From NCBI GenBank assembly GCA_017937885.1, contig JAGBCS010000067.1, positions 1 to 42,141 on the forward strand: DNA of 42,141 bases. The letters are read 5' to 3'. Source of the stretch: Bacteroidales bacterium. Lineage in GTDB: Bacteria > Bacteroidota > Bacteroidia > Bacteroidales > UBA932. Each line of letters begins with the position of its first letter. Positions within the stretch are counted from its first letter, which is position 1. The notes under the pieces are model-generated. The model made no database searches and had not been told where the DNA came from. It saw only the letters and a program-made list of their open reading frames with translations. The translations under genes were made by a program, and so were the position numbers. Shown piece after piece: positions 33,886 to 42,141 of this stretch.

Positions 33886-36783
33886 ATGAAAAGAATACTT
33901 AGTCTTGCCGTCTGCGGAGCCATGGCTCTTGCAGGCCTGCTTTCCTGCAACACCGCGGACAATGGCACAGCAAAAAGCATCAAAAGCGTCGAGAAGGTAG
34001 TAGTCGAGTCACCGGTAGGAACGGTGCCGAGACTCCCTTATCAGGCTTGGGTAACCTACAAGGACGGAACAGGCGAATACCGCCAGATCCGTTGGAGCAA
34101 TTCTGCGCTCGCCACCGAGAAGGAGCAGTCAGATCCTGAGCTCTACCCTGTAGGAAAGAAGTACACCATCACAGGTCATGTTGTCGGAGACAACGCAACT
34201 CCTAAGGGCTACCCTATTGAAGCGAAGATCAAGGTCGTAGCCGGAGAGTATGAGGTTCCTGGCAACGTGCTCAAGGCCGAGCCGCTTCCTCTCGACAAGG
34301 TCGTCATCAACGGCGACAACCGACTCACCTCAAACCGCGACATGCTCATCGAGCAGGTTCTCAGCTGGGACGTGACGCAGCAGCTCTACAACTACCGCGA
34401 GACATACAACCTCAGCACAAAGGGCTACACAATGTCTGACGGATGGGACTCTCCGACAACAAAGCTCAAGGGCCACGGTTCAGGACACTACATGTCAGCT
34501 CTTGCATTTGCGTTTGCCAGCGCTACAAAGCCTGAGCAGAAGGACGCTCTCAGGGAAAGAATGAAGAGAATGACTGACGAACTCCGTACATATCAGGAGA
34601 TGACCTTCGTATGGAACGAGGAGCTCGGACGCTATTGGGAGGCGCGCGACTTCGCACCGGAGCAGGAGCTCCGCGAGATGAAGGGTACATGGAAGGCATT
34701 CAAGGAGCACCAGAAGGAGTATAAGAACTACGGATACGGCTATATCAACGCCATCCCTGCACACCACGCCGTTCTTATCGAGATGTATCGCGCATACAAC
34801 AACGAGAACTGGGTTTGGGCACCTTATTATTCTATCCACAAGCAGCTCGCCGGCCTCATCGACATCGCTACATATGTTGACGACAAGGCCATTGCAGACA
34901 AGGCCCTCACAATCGCGACAGACATGGGTCTCTGGATTTGGAACCGCCTCCACTACCGCACATTCGTAAACACTGAGGGAACACAGGAAGAGCGTCGCGC
35001 AAAGCCGGGTAACCGTTACGAAATGTGGAACATGTACATCGCTGGTGAGGACGGAGGTACAGGCGAATCTCTCGCACGCCTCGCTATGCTTACAGACGAC
35101 CCTGAGAAGAAGGAACGCCTCCTCGAGGCTTCGAACTTCTTCGACAGCCCTGCATTCTACGATCCGCTTTCTGTAAACGTGGACGACATCCGCACACGCC
35201 ACGCAAACCAGCACATCCCTAAGATCATCAGCGCGTTGAAGAGCTACCTCGGAAACAACAACCCGTACTATTACAACATCGCTCTCAACTTCTGGAACAT
35301 GGTTCAGGGCCGTTACGCATACTCTACAGGCGGCGTTGGTAACGTAGAGATGTTCCGTCAGCCTTACACACAGGTACTCAGCATGAACACAAACGTTCAC
35401 TCTGACCGTCACGGAAACCTTTATCCGAACCCGACCCTCAACGAGACATGCTGCGTATATAACCTTGCGAAGCTCACAAAGGACCTGAACTGCTTCGATC
35501 CTGATGATGCACGCTACATGGACTACTACGAGCGCGTTCTCTACAACCAGCTCGTCGGCTCTGTAGACCCTCACCACTACGGTGTGACATACCACTATGC
35601 TGTCGGTCTCGACGCAAGCAAGCCATTCGGCAGCGAGACTCCTCAGTCAACATGCTGCGGCGGTACCGGTTCAGAGAACCACACAAGATATCAGGAGGCC
35701 GCTTACTTCGTGAATGAGAATACCGTATGGGTGGCTCTCTATATGCCTACAACTGCAACATGGGACGCAAAAGGCGTGAAGATCACTCAGGACTGCCTCT
35801 GGCCAGCTGAGAAGTCTACCATCACCGTAGAGGGCAATGCCGAGTTCACAATGAAGCTCCGCGTACCTTACTGGGCAACTGAAGGATTCGACATCAAGCT
35901 GAACGGAAAGTCTGTCGCTAAGTCTTACCAGCCATGCTCATACGTCGAGATTCCTGCACGCGCTTGGAGCGAGAACGACGTTGTCGAGGTTGTAATGCCG
36001 TTTACAAAGCACATCATGTACGGTCCGGACAAGATGACTGTTGCCGCTACAGGCAAAAACGAAAGCAACACAGTATTTACCCCTATGTGGGTAGGTACAA
36101 TCATGTACGGCCCTCTTGCAATGTCGACAGACGCGGTACGTCACTGGGATGAGGCCATCCTCAACCTTGATTCGGCTCTCGAGTGCATCCAGGAGAACGG
36201 CGCGACAGCTGAGACAGGAACAGACGGAAACATCTACACCCTCACGATCGGAGACAAGACTTTCTACCCGGACTATTACCTCTGCGAGCACTCTACACGT
36301 TATCTCCGTATCAACATGGACAACGCTCTTGAGCGCGCATCTGCTGCCGGCATCATCGACAAGTCTGCTCTTCAGGAGTGCGTAGAACTTGCACAGTCGC
36401 GCAAGCAGGCACAGGAGGCTTGGCATGCAATGGAAGTCAAGGTCCCTGAGCACTCTCCATGGGCACCTCATGCATATGGAAGAATGGTCGAGCAGCTTGC
36501 AATCGCAGAAAAGATCATGGCTGACGAAGACAAGACTTACTCACAGGATGAGGTAAACAACACTACTGCCCTTCTGAACGCCGCAATCAACACAATGCGT
36601 CCAGGCAACCTTCCTGAACTCGAGGACCTCAACGAGCTTCTTCAGCTTGTCAAGGCAGCCAAGGACAAGAAGGATCCAAGAAAGAAGGAAGCTATCGAAT
36701 ATGCTGAAATGGTCATCAGATATGTAAGCAACGGTAGCGGTACAATGGATATGATCGTCAAGGGCTGCGACCAGCTCAGATAA
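33886..36783 (+). CDS. GH127 beta-L-arabinofuranosidase lipoprotein
   Basis: A 965-residue lipoprotein (lipobox AGLLSC). Order: Ig-like domain at about 38-115 (SPVGTVPRLPYQAWVTYKDG), GH127 (former DUF1680) helical barrel at about 140-640, beta-sandwich at about 650-760, and a C-terminal helical module from about 870 (EDKTYSQDEVNNTTALLNAA, FIVAR-like). The Zn-Cys catalytic centre is present: E520 and C522 in NETCCVYNL, and C590/C591 in STCCGGTG, matching the Glu/Cys cluster with nucleophilic Cys of characterised GH127. It releases beta-L-arabinofuranose. It is divergent from the arabinose catabolic operon, which supports the assignment. A strong terminator follows. Confidence 0.93.
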   Translation: MKRILSLAVCGAMALAGLLSCNTADNGTAKSIKSVEKVVVESPVGTVPRLPYQAWVTYKDGTGEYRQIRWSNSALATEKEQSDPELYPVGKKYTITGHVVGDNATPKGYPIEAKIKVVAGEYEVPGNVLKAEPLPLDKVVINGDNRLTSNRDMLIEQVLSWDVTQQLYNYRETYNLSTKGYTMSDGWDSPTTKLKGHGSGHYMSALAFAFASATKPEQKDALRERMKRMTDELRTYQEMTFVWNEELGRYWEARDFAPEQELREMKGTWKAFKEHQKEYKNYGYGYINAIPAHHAVLIEMYRAYNNENWVWAPYYSIHKQLAGLIDIATYVDDKAIADKALTIATDMGLWIWNRLHYRTFVNTEGTQEERRAKPGNRYEMWNMYIAGEDGGTGESLARLAMLTDDPEKKERLLEASNFFDSPAFYDPLSVNVDDIRTRHANQHIPKIISALKSYLGNNNPYYYNIALNFWNMVQGRYAYSTGGVGNVEMFRQPYTQVLSMNTNVHSDRHGNLYPNPTLNETCCVYNLAKLTKDLNCFDPDDARYMDYYERVLYNQLVGSVDPHHYGVTYHYAVGLDASKPFGSETPQSTCCGGTGSENHTRYQEAAYFVNENTVWVALYMPTTATWDAKGVKITQDCLWPAEKSTITVEGNAEFTMKLRVPYWATEGFDIKLNGKSVAKSYQPCSYVEIPARAWSENDVVEVVMPFTKHIMYGPDKMTVAATGKNESNTVFTPMWVGTIMYGPLAMSTDAVRHWDEAILNLDSALECIQENGATAETGTDGNIYTLTIGDKTFYPDYYLCEHSTRYLRINMDNALERASAAGIIDKSALQECVELAQSRKQAQEAWHAMEVKVPEHSPWAPHAYGRMVEQLAIAEKIMADEDKTYSQDEVNNTTALLNAAINTMRPGNLPELEDLNELLQLVKAAKDKKDPRKKEAIEYAEMVIRYVSNGSGTMDMIVKGCDQLR

Positions 36784-36800
36784 TCAGATCTTATAGCATA

Positions 36801-36832
36801 AAAAAAACACTCGCGGTTGCGAGTGTTTTTTT
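36801..36832. terminator. Bidirectional terminator between GH127 and the HTCS
   Basis: ACACTCGC (36807-36814) and GCGAGTGT (36819-36826) with a GGTT loop are flanked by A6 and T6 runs that extend the stem to 14 bp. It works in both directions between convergent genes. Confidence 0.92.
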
Positions 36833-36833
36833 A

Positions 36834-39800
36834 TTATTCCCCTGCCGCCCTGGACAGGAACTCTCCCGGCTTCATGCCGAACTGCTTCTGGAAGCATTTA
36901 GAGAAATAAGAAGGATTGTTGAAGCCGACCATATAGCAGATCTCGTTTATCCTGTACTTATGTTCGGCAAGCAGCTGGGCCGCTTTCTTCAACCTCATCA
37001 GCTGAATAAGTTCATTAGGAGTCTTGTCTGTAAGAACCTTTATCTTATTGTAAAGCGACGAACGGCTGATGCCCATCTGCTCCGAAAGAAAGTCCACGGA
37101 AAGATTCGAGTCTGAGAAATGGGCCTCAATAAGCTCGGTCATCTTATAGAGGAAGCTGTTGTCCGTATTGTTTCCCGCAACTGTCGTAATCGTCGTAAGA
37201 GGCTCATTGGCAAACTTTTGCCTAAGCATAGCTCTAAGCCCTACGAGATTCCTGATACAAGCCTCCAGGTACTGGATCGAGAACGGTTTTTCGATATATG
37301 CGTCTGCTCCGCAGTCCATTCCTGCGACCTTGGAAGCGTCATCGGTCTTGGCCGTGAGAAGTATGAACGGAATATGGCTCAAGGAAACGTCTGCACGTAT
37401 ACGGCGGCAAAGTTCTACTCCATCCACCCTAGGCATCATCCAGTCTGCCACGACAAGGGCGACATCATTCTGAAGCTTAAGCTGCTCCAACGCATCAACA
37501 CCATCCGCTGCCCTTATTACCTGATACTGCTCCGAGAATGTCGAAGACAGGAAGTTCACCATTTCTTCATTGTCATCCACAATCATGATTGAAGGCTTGT
37601 TCTCAGCAGGAAGCTCGATGATCGAAGTGGAAAGGATGTCATCCGGCAGCATCTGATGGCTTTCAGGCTTGATGTCCTCTTTTCTGCTGGCGACAGCAAC
37701 ATTCTGCTGTTCTATCGGCAGTGTCAAAGTAAACACCGTGTATTCTCCCTCTTCAGACTTTACTGAAATGAAACCTCCATGAAGTTCCGTCAGGCTTTTC
37801 ACAAGATTGAGTCCTATGCCGGTTCCCGGCTTCGTGTCATGAATCTGATAGAACGGACGGAAAATCTTTTCCTGGTCAGCCTTGCTTATCCCGATCCCGT
37901 CATCAAAGACGCTGATATTGAACATGCTTGCATCTGTCGGATTCTGTTCGCATGTCAATCTGACGACAGTCTTGGAATACTTGCTTGCATTTGTCAGAAG
38001 ATTGCTGACTATCTTGGTCATGGCTTCGCTGTCAAAGCACACCTCCATTTCCGCATTCGGGAAATCCATCTCAAGACGCAAACCGTTATGAGCGATTGTA
38101 GGCTCGAACCTTTCGCAGACAGAACGCAGTAAAGGAACAATCTGCTGCCGCACGAAATGCATTTCCATGCCGTCCTGCTCGACCTTTCGGAAATCAAGCA
38201 GCTGGTTGACGAGAACCAGCAATCTGTTGCTGTTCCTGTCTATGACATGAAGGTCTTCAGCAACTTGCCCAGGAAGCATGTCCGCCTTCTTCATTATCTT
38301 CTCCAAAGGTCCGATTATCAACGATACCGGCGTGCGTATTTCGTGAGCGATGGTTGTGAAGAACTTGATCTTAGCCTCCTGAATCTCCTTTTCTTTCTTT
38401 ATATCCAGCTCCGCGACCTTGCTTTCATATCTGATCTTGCTTCTGCGGGACATATAGCTTGTAATCATCAATATCATCGCCAGCGCCACGAGAACATAAA
38501 GAATCATGAACGGCCATGTGAAAAGGACATGCGGACGCACACATATGTCAATGCTTACCGCCTCTTCGTTCCATAAGGCATCATTGTTCGTTCCCTTAAC
38601 CATGAAGGTATATCTTCCTGTCGGAAGATTCGTATATGTCACCCGGTTCAGATTGCCGGCCCGGATCCAGTCCTTGTCAAAACCATCCAGTTTGTATGCA
38701 TACTGATTCTTGTTCGGAGCAAAATAACTTAGCGCAGCATATTGAAGCGTCAGTCCATTATCCTGATGCAGGATCTCTATTCTATCAGCCGCAGTAAGGG
38801 ACTTCGACAATCTTCTATCCCCGGTATGCACTATGTTGTTGTCAACAGTCAAAGAGGTTATTGCCAACTGTGGAACGGTCTGATTCGTCTTGATTTCATA
38901 AGGATAGAAGGCATTGAAACCATTGGCAGTTCCGACATAAATCCTGCCGTCAGATGCCTTCAGAATGGCATTCGGGATGAACTGATTGCTGCGCAATCCG
39001 TCGCTTGTCGAAAACACCGCTGTCGTCCCTACAGCCGGATCATAGCGGACCAGTCCCTCCGTTGTCGTAATCCAGAAAACCTGCGAATCCTCGATTATGC
39101 CGCAGATCTCAATCATAGACGTTTCCTTCAGTACCGGAAGGAAAGTATCTGACTCCGGATCGTATGAACACAATCCATGGGTCGTTCCAACCCACAAAAC
39201 GCCGTGACTGTCCACAAAGGAACAATTTACGAAATCTCCCGGAATGGAGCCAGGAACTTTTTTATCATGACGGTAGGTCTTCCATTCCTGTGTTTCCGGA
39301 ACATACCTCAGCAGGCCGTCTCCATTGGTAGAAAACCAGATGTTTCCGTCATTGTCTTGATCTATGTCAAGAGCCGGCTCTTTCAGTTTCTTCACCCTTA
39401 TAAAACTGTCAGTGTCTCTGTCATACTGGTTTATTCCATCCATTGTGGCAATCCACAGTATGCCGTCGGAATCCTTGAAGATTGCGTATGAACTTGAGCC
39501 GTCCAACGACCTCTCGTCTTCAAGCGACGGATAGTAATGACGGAATATCCCGGTCTTAAGATCAAGTACATTTATACCTCCGGAATAAGTTCCGACCCAT
39601 AAATCGTCTCCGTCAAGACAGAGAGCGTGGACATTGTCATATGAAAGAGAGTTTGGTTTTCCATCACTCACGTAATTACGGAACCGTTCCGTACGTGGGT
39701 TGAAGCAGCTGAGTCCCCCGTCGTCAGAGGCTATCCAGATATTGCCGTCCCCATCTTCAATAAAACGGCTGATAACCCTTCCTCCGACAGAATTGCTGTG

Positions 39801-40841
39801 CTTGCGCTTGAAATAGCTGTCGAACTGTCCGCTGGATGGAGACAGGTAATTCACTCCGCCATAATAAGTACCGATCCATATTCCGCCTTCCCTGTCCTTC
39901 AGGAGCGGATATGCAAAGCGGCATGAAAGACAATACTGCGACTCTTCATCTTCTGTATAAAATTCTGTCTCTGATGTATGTGTATCATACAACAAAACGC
40001 CGTCATCAGAACTGATGACAAGCTTATGGGGACCACATTCCGTCACCGAATGTATGTGGTTCGTTCCGTGGAAACGGTCTGAGGATCCCAGATGAACCTT
40101 CACATGACCGGTAAGACGGTCCACCTCATAAAGTCCTGACTCCCACGTGCCAATCCAGAACCTTTGCTCACTGTCTTCATACAAGGCAAGGCCAAGGGCC
40201 TCGACAGGACGTCCATTGTGCTGGAGAGGAAACGGCTCGAATTCATCGCTTGCCTTATTGAGCCTCGACAACGCCGGAGGACCCCACTTGGTAAGCGTCC
40301 ACACCTGATTCCCCTTATCTATGTAGATGGTCGCGACATCATTGGCGCACTCGGAAAAATCATATCTCTTCAGCTCTCCGGCATGCCTGTTGTATCTAAA
40401 CACGCCCTGTCCTATAGTCGAGATCCACAGATTACGGTCCTTATCCATAACGACTGCTGTCACCTCCCCGGTCACATATGTACCATCATCGGCCCTGAGT
40501 TCGAATTTCCTTACATCTTCTGTAGCATATTCGAAGCAGTACAGTCCTTTTTCTGTTCCCAGCCAGATCAGTCCGTCATCCTCCTGCATCGAAGTGACGG
40601 CATGACCACCCCTGTCTTCCGTAAGGTGCAACACTTTGAAGCTGCTTCCGTCGAACCTGTTCACGCCATGGTCCGTTCCAATCCACACAAAGCCATAGCT
40701 GTCCTGCATCAGCGAACGTACATAATTCGAAGACAGGCCATCCTCAACCGTTATGTGGCGGAAATAAGACTCTGCAGAACAAAAAAATTCTCCCGCTGCT
40801 GCAACAAGCAACGGGAGAAGGATATGGAGTATCTTTTTCAT
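36834..40841 (-). CDS. Hybrid two-component system sensor/regulator (HTCS)
   Basis: A 1335-residue inner-membrane protein. Order: signal/N-terminal helix, periplasmic Reg_prop beta-propeller repeats (first ITVEDGLSSNYVRSLMQDS, many FVWIGT/IWLGT-type repeats) to about 660, Y_Y_Y domain, membrane helix about 774-796, and HisKA with H833 in TTIAHEIRTP. HATPase follows (VSNLLTNASKYSKT, GTGIGLNLVKSL), then a receiver domain with D1133 in VVADWMMPRVDG, and a C-terminal AraC-type HTH (IKVLTDKTPNELIQLMRLKK). It senses an oligosaccharide in the periplasm and activates nearby glycan genes. The ligand is probably arabinose-containing, judging by neighbours. The ATG at 40841 is used. Confidence 0.95.
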   Translation of the reverse strand: MKKILHILLPLLVAAAGEFFCSAESYFRHITVEDGLSSNYVRSLMQDSYGFVWIGTDHGVNRFDGSSFKVLHLTEDRGGHAVTSMQEDDGLIWLGTEKGLYCFEYATEDVRKFELRADDGTYVTGEVTAVVMDKDRNLWISTIGQGVFRYNRHAGELKRYDFSECANDVATIYIDKGNQVWTLTKWGPPALSRLNKASDEFEPFPLQHNGRPVEALGLALYEDSEQRFWIGTWESGLYEVDRLTGHVKVHLGSSDRFHGTNHIHSVTECGPHKLVISSDDGVLLYDTHTSETEFYTEDEESQYCLSCRFAYPLLKDREGGIWIGTYYGGVNYLSPSSGQFDSYFKRKHSNSVGGRVISRFIEDGDGNIWIASDDGGLSCFNPRTERFRNYVSDGKPNSLSYDNVHALCLDGDDLWVGTYSGGINVLDLKTGIFRHYYPSLEDERSLDGSSSYAIFKDSDGILWIATMDGINQYDRDTDSFIRVKKLKEPALDIDQDNDGNIWFSTNGDGLLRYVPETQEWKTYRHDKKVPGSIPGDFVNCSFVDSHGVLWVGTTHGLCSYDPESDTFLPVLKETSMIEICGIIEDSQVFWITTTEGLVRYDPAVGTTAVFSTSDGLRSNQFIPNAILKASDGRIYVGTANGFNAFYPYEIKTNQTVPQLAITSLTVDNNIVHTGDRRLSKSLTAADRIEILHQDNGLTLQYAALSYFAPNKNQYAYKLDGFDKDWIRAGNLNRVTYTNLPTGRYTFMVKGTNNDALWNEEAVSIDICVRPHVLFTWPFMILYVLVALAMILMITSYMSRRSKIRYESKVAELDIKKEKEIQEAKIKFFTTIAHEIRTPVSLIIGPLEKIMKKADMLPGQVAEDLHVIDRNSNRLLVLVNQLLDFRKVEQDGMEMHFVRQQIVPLLRSVCERFEPTIAHNGLRLEMDFPNAEMEVCFDSEAMTKIVSNLLTNASKYSKTVVRLTCEQNPTDASMFNISVFDDGIGISKADQEKIFRPFYQIHDTKPGTGIGLNLVKSLTELHGGFISVKSEEGEYTVFTLTLPIEQQNVAVASRKEDIKPESHQMLPDDILSTSIIELPAENKPSIMIVDDNEEMVNFLSSTFSEQYQVIRAADGVDALEQLKLQNDVALVVADWMMPRVDGVELCRRIRADVSLSHIPFILLTAKTDDASKVAGMDCGADAYIEKPFSIQYLEACIRNLVGLRAMLRQKFANEPLTTITTVAGNNTDNSFLYKMTELIEAHFSDSNLSVDFLSEQMGISRSSLYNKIKVLTDKTPNELIQLMRLKKAAQLLAEHKYRINEICYMVGFNNPSYFSKCFQKQFGMKPGEFLSRAAGE

Positions 40842-40861
40842 GTGCAACTTTGTTAACTGCA

Positions 40862-40869
40862 CAAAGATA
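40862..40869 (-). promoter_or_regulatory. -7 element (TATCTTTG) of the HTCS gene
   Basis: Minus-strand TATCTTTG (40869-40862) lies in the 34-base gap between the DUF6055 stop and the HTCS ATG, so the HTCS probably has its own promoter. No -33 match. Confidence 0.55.
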
Positions 40870-40875
40870 CAATTT

Positions 40876-42141
40876 TTATTTGATTCTTATCGAATAAGGC
40901 CACTGGTCGTCGAAAAGAGTCTCATCCTCGGAATTATGGAAGTCCACAGGATTCATCTTATGCTCGGTCGGCGCACCCATCACGACAAGCCAGAGATGGC
41001 TCAACTGAGTATCGGCAGGAGTTGTAAACGCAAGAGTCTCCTCAGCTCCGTCATGCATTTCACCATATATGGACTCGCCGTTGTCCGAACGCACAGCAAC
41101 AAAACCATATCGCCATCCTGCCTTTGAAGGATCCGCATTCTTATAACCTTCTGCTCCGGCCATTCCCTTGAAATCAACGGTCACGGTCTCGCCCGGCGCA
41201 GGCAGCGGCATGGCCACAGCATTGAATCCATAATTTTCAGGGCACTGTTCAGGGGCCACGCGCATCCATCCGTCAGCTTCCTCTATCATCTTGGTAGAAA
41301 ACTTGTTGGCATTGTTTCGGGTCTCTTTCCAAGCCCTCTTGTAATCAAGGTTGATGATGCGTCTTGTAGCATCGAACATCTCGTCACAGAACTCCTTCTG
41401 AGACAGGTTGTTCAGACGCATGTATGTGATTGCAGGATCCTCGCCTCTCTTGCCCTGGCGATACAGTTCCGCAATATGTGTCAGACCTCTCTTGTCACCC
41501 CAATACTCAAGAATATATGGAGTATGATAAATGTTCGTAAGATGGAGGTATGCCTTATGGCATTTCTTTGTAAATCCGTCCCAATGATAGGCCTCGTCGT
41601 TGACCCAGTCCGGGTTCACCTGCCAGAGCATCCACTGCGAAGTCATCTCGAAAAAGCCGCAGCCGCCCCATGCTTCACCCTCGCCGTCACATGTGATCTG
41701 AGACTGGAAAGAATGTCCGAGCTCGTGGGCGATACAGTTCAGACGCTCGTCACGGAGACGGCCCGGAGTAACCCAGAGGGCACCGATCTCGCCGTCATAA
41801 TCTCCACCGTAAGCTGTTCCTTCAAGAGAATAGCGGAGCATTACCATCATCCTGTAACGGTCACATTTCGAGCCCTTTTTGGCGAAGCCAAGGTCGTTGT
41901 AGAAATAGTCGTAGAAGACCTCAAGCTTCTCCTTGAGCTTCTCAAGATCTATCGACATGTCATGGCTGTCAAGCTGTGGAGGACATGAAAGATCCTTGCC
42001 GAACCCTTTCTCCCAGAAAATAACGAAATTGTCAGTCAGCGCCATACGGTCGTAACTGTATTCGCTTTCCGGATCGTTGAGGTCCATTTCCTGAAGATCC
42101 TTAGGAATGTAGATTTCCTTTTCGGTCTTTACGCACGAAGC
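40876..42141 (-). CDS. DUF6055-like lipoprotein with HELGH motif (5' end beyond window)
   Basis: The open frame continues to the window edge, where the first codons read ASC-VKTEKEIY, a convincing lipobox, so only the signal peptide appears to be missing. The visible 421 residues contain CIAHELGHSFQSQI, a zinc-metallopeptidase-like HExxH, and GGCGFFEMTSQWMLWQ a little after it, which may provide the third ligand Glu. The C-terminal part (about 300-420, EDETLFDDQWPYSIRIK at the end) is beta-rich. The pattern matches my recollection of DUF6055, a Bacteroidota family of unproven function. Its location upstream of the HTCS suggests a role in processing a glycoprotein or glycan-linked peptide (inference). 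Confidence 0.75.
   Translation of the reverse strand, partial: ASCVKTEKEIYIPKDLQEMDLNDPESEYSYDRMALTDNFVIFWEKGFGKDLSCPPQLDSHDMSIDLEKLKEKLEVFYDYFYNDLGFAKKGSKCDRYRMMVMLRYSLEGTAYGGDYDGEIGALWVTPGRLRDERLNCIAHELGHSFQSQITCDGEGEAWGGCGFFEMTSQWMLWQVNPDWVNDEAYHWDGFTKKCHKAYLHLTNIYHTPYILEYWGDKRGLTHIAELYRQGKRGEDPAITYMRLNNLSQKEFCDEMFDATRRIINLDYKRAWKETRNNANKFSTKMIEEADGWMRVAPEQCPENYGFNAVAMPLPAPGETVTVDFKGMAGAEGYKNADPSKAGWRYGFVAVRSDNGESIYGEMHDGAEETLAFTTPADTQLSHLWLVVMGAPTEHKMNPVDFHNSEDETLFDDQWPYSIRIK

Noticed and set aside
34495..35595. 366-codon open frame antisense to GH127
   Set aside because: Entirely inside the GH127 catalytic domain; composition is Val/Cys/Ala-rich shadow type with no fold or motif.
1..42141. 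CRISPR array, insertion sequence or prophage
   Set aside because: No regularly spaced repeats, transposase, integrase or phage structural motif was found in any frame.

Overview
The window is a gene-dense chromosomal segment from a member of the Bacteroidota, most likely a gut- or rumen-type Bacteroidales of roughly 50% GC. Evidence: promoters of the TTG/TTTG-N19-20-TAnnTTTG type recur in front of many genes and recognisable Shine-Dalgarno sites are rare. The gene content is also typical: a hybrid two-component system (HTCS), carboxypeptidase-regulatory-domain TonB receptors, fimbrillin/FISUMP, DUF4876, DUF6850 and S46 peptidase families. No rRNA, insertion sequence, phage, CRISPR array or SusC/SusD pair was seen.

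Layout. 1-2589: a plug-only TonB-receptor-like protein (-) divergent from a secreted GH43 enzyme (+). 2596-9748: a tight four-gene minus-strand operon (TonB-dependent receptor, DUF4876 lipoprotein, DUF6850 outer-membrane barrel, fimbrillin/FISUMP lipoprotein), preceded upstream by a tandem-domain GH43 protein (9809-11758). 11956-16230: tRNA-Gly(GCC), rsmA, an ECF sigma-factor module of three membrane/regulatory genes, an AlkD-like repair protein and a flavodoxin-fold protein. 16298-20016: an EF-G paralog with altered GTPase residues, a 69-residue unknown, an XRE regulator with palindromic sites in its control region, and rnhB. 20040-25943: S46 dipeptidyl peptidase, a long perfect inverted repeat, Mrp ATPase, GH10 xylanase and MATE exporter. 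25944-33619: a small barrel-like protein, then an L-arabinose operon on the minus strand (transcribed symporter-araD-araA-araB-galM). 33886-42141: a divergent GH127 beta-L-arabinofuranosidase, a convergent HTCS sensor/regulator, and a 5'-truncated DUF6055 lipoprotein with an HELGH motif running off the right edge.

How the genes fit together. The right third is an arabinose acquisition locus: GH127 can free L-arabinose, the Na+/solute symporter imports it, and GalM, AraA, AraB and AraD convert it to D-xylulose 5-phosphate. The HTCS is the only obvious local sugar sensor, and a pair of identical 9-base direct repeats 20 bp apart lies between the two divergent promoters. GH43 and GH10 enzymes elsewhere in the window are consistent with an arabinoxylan/xylan-degrading lifestyle.

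The least explained items are the receptor/DUF4876/DUF6850/FISUMP cell-surface operon, the 122-bp fold-back element at 22204-22325, the EF-G paralog lacking the catalytic switch II histidine, and the XRE operator cluster. Assignments rest on reading the sequence and family knowledge; no database search was run.
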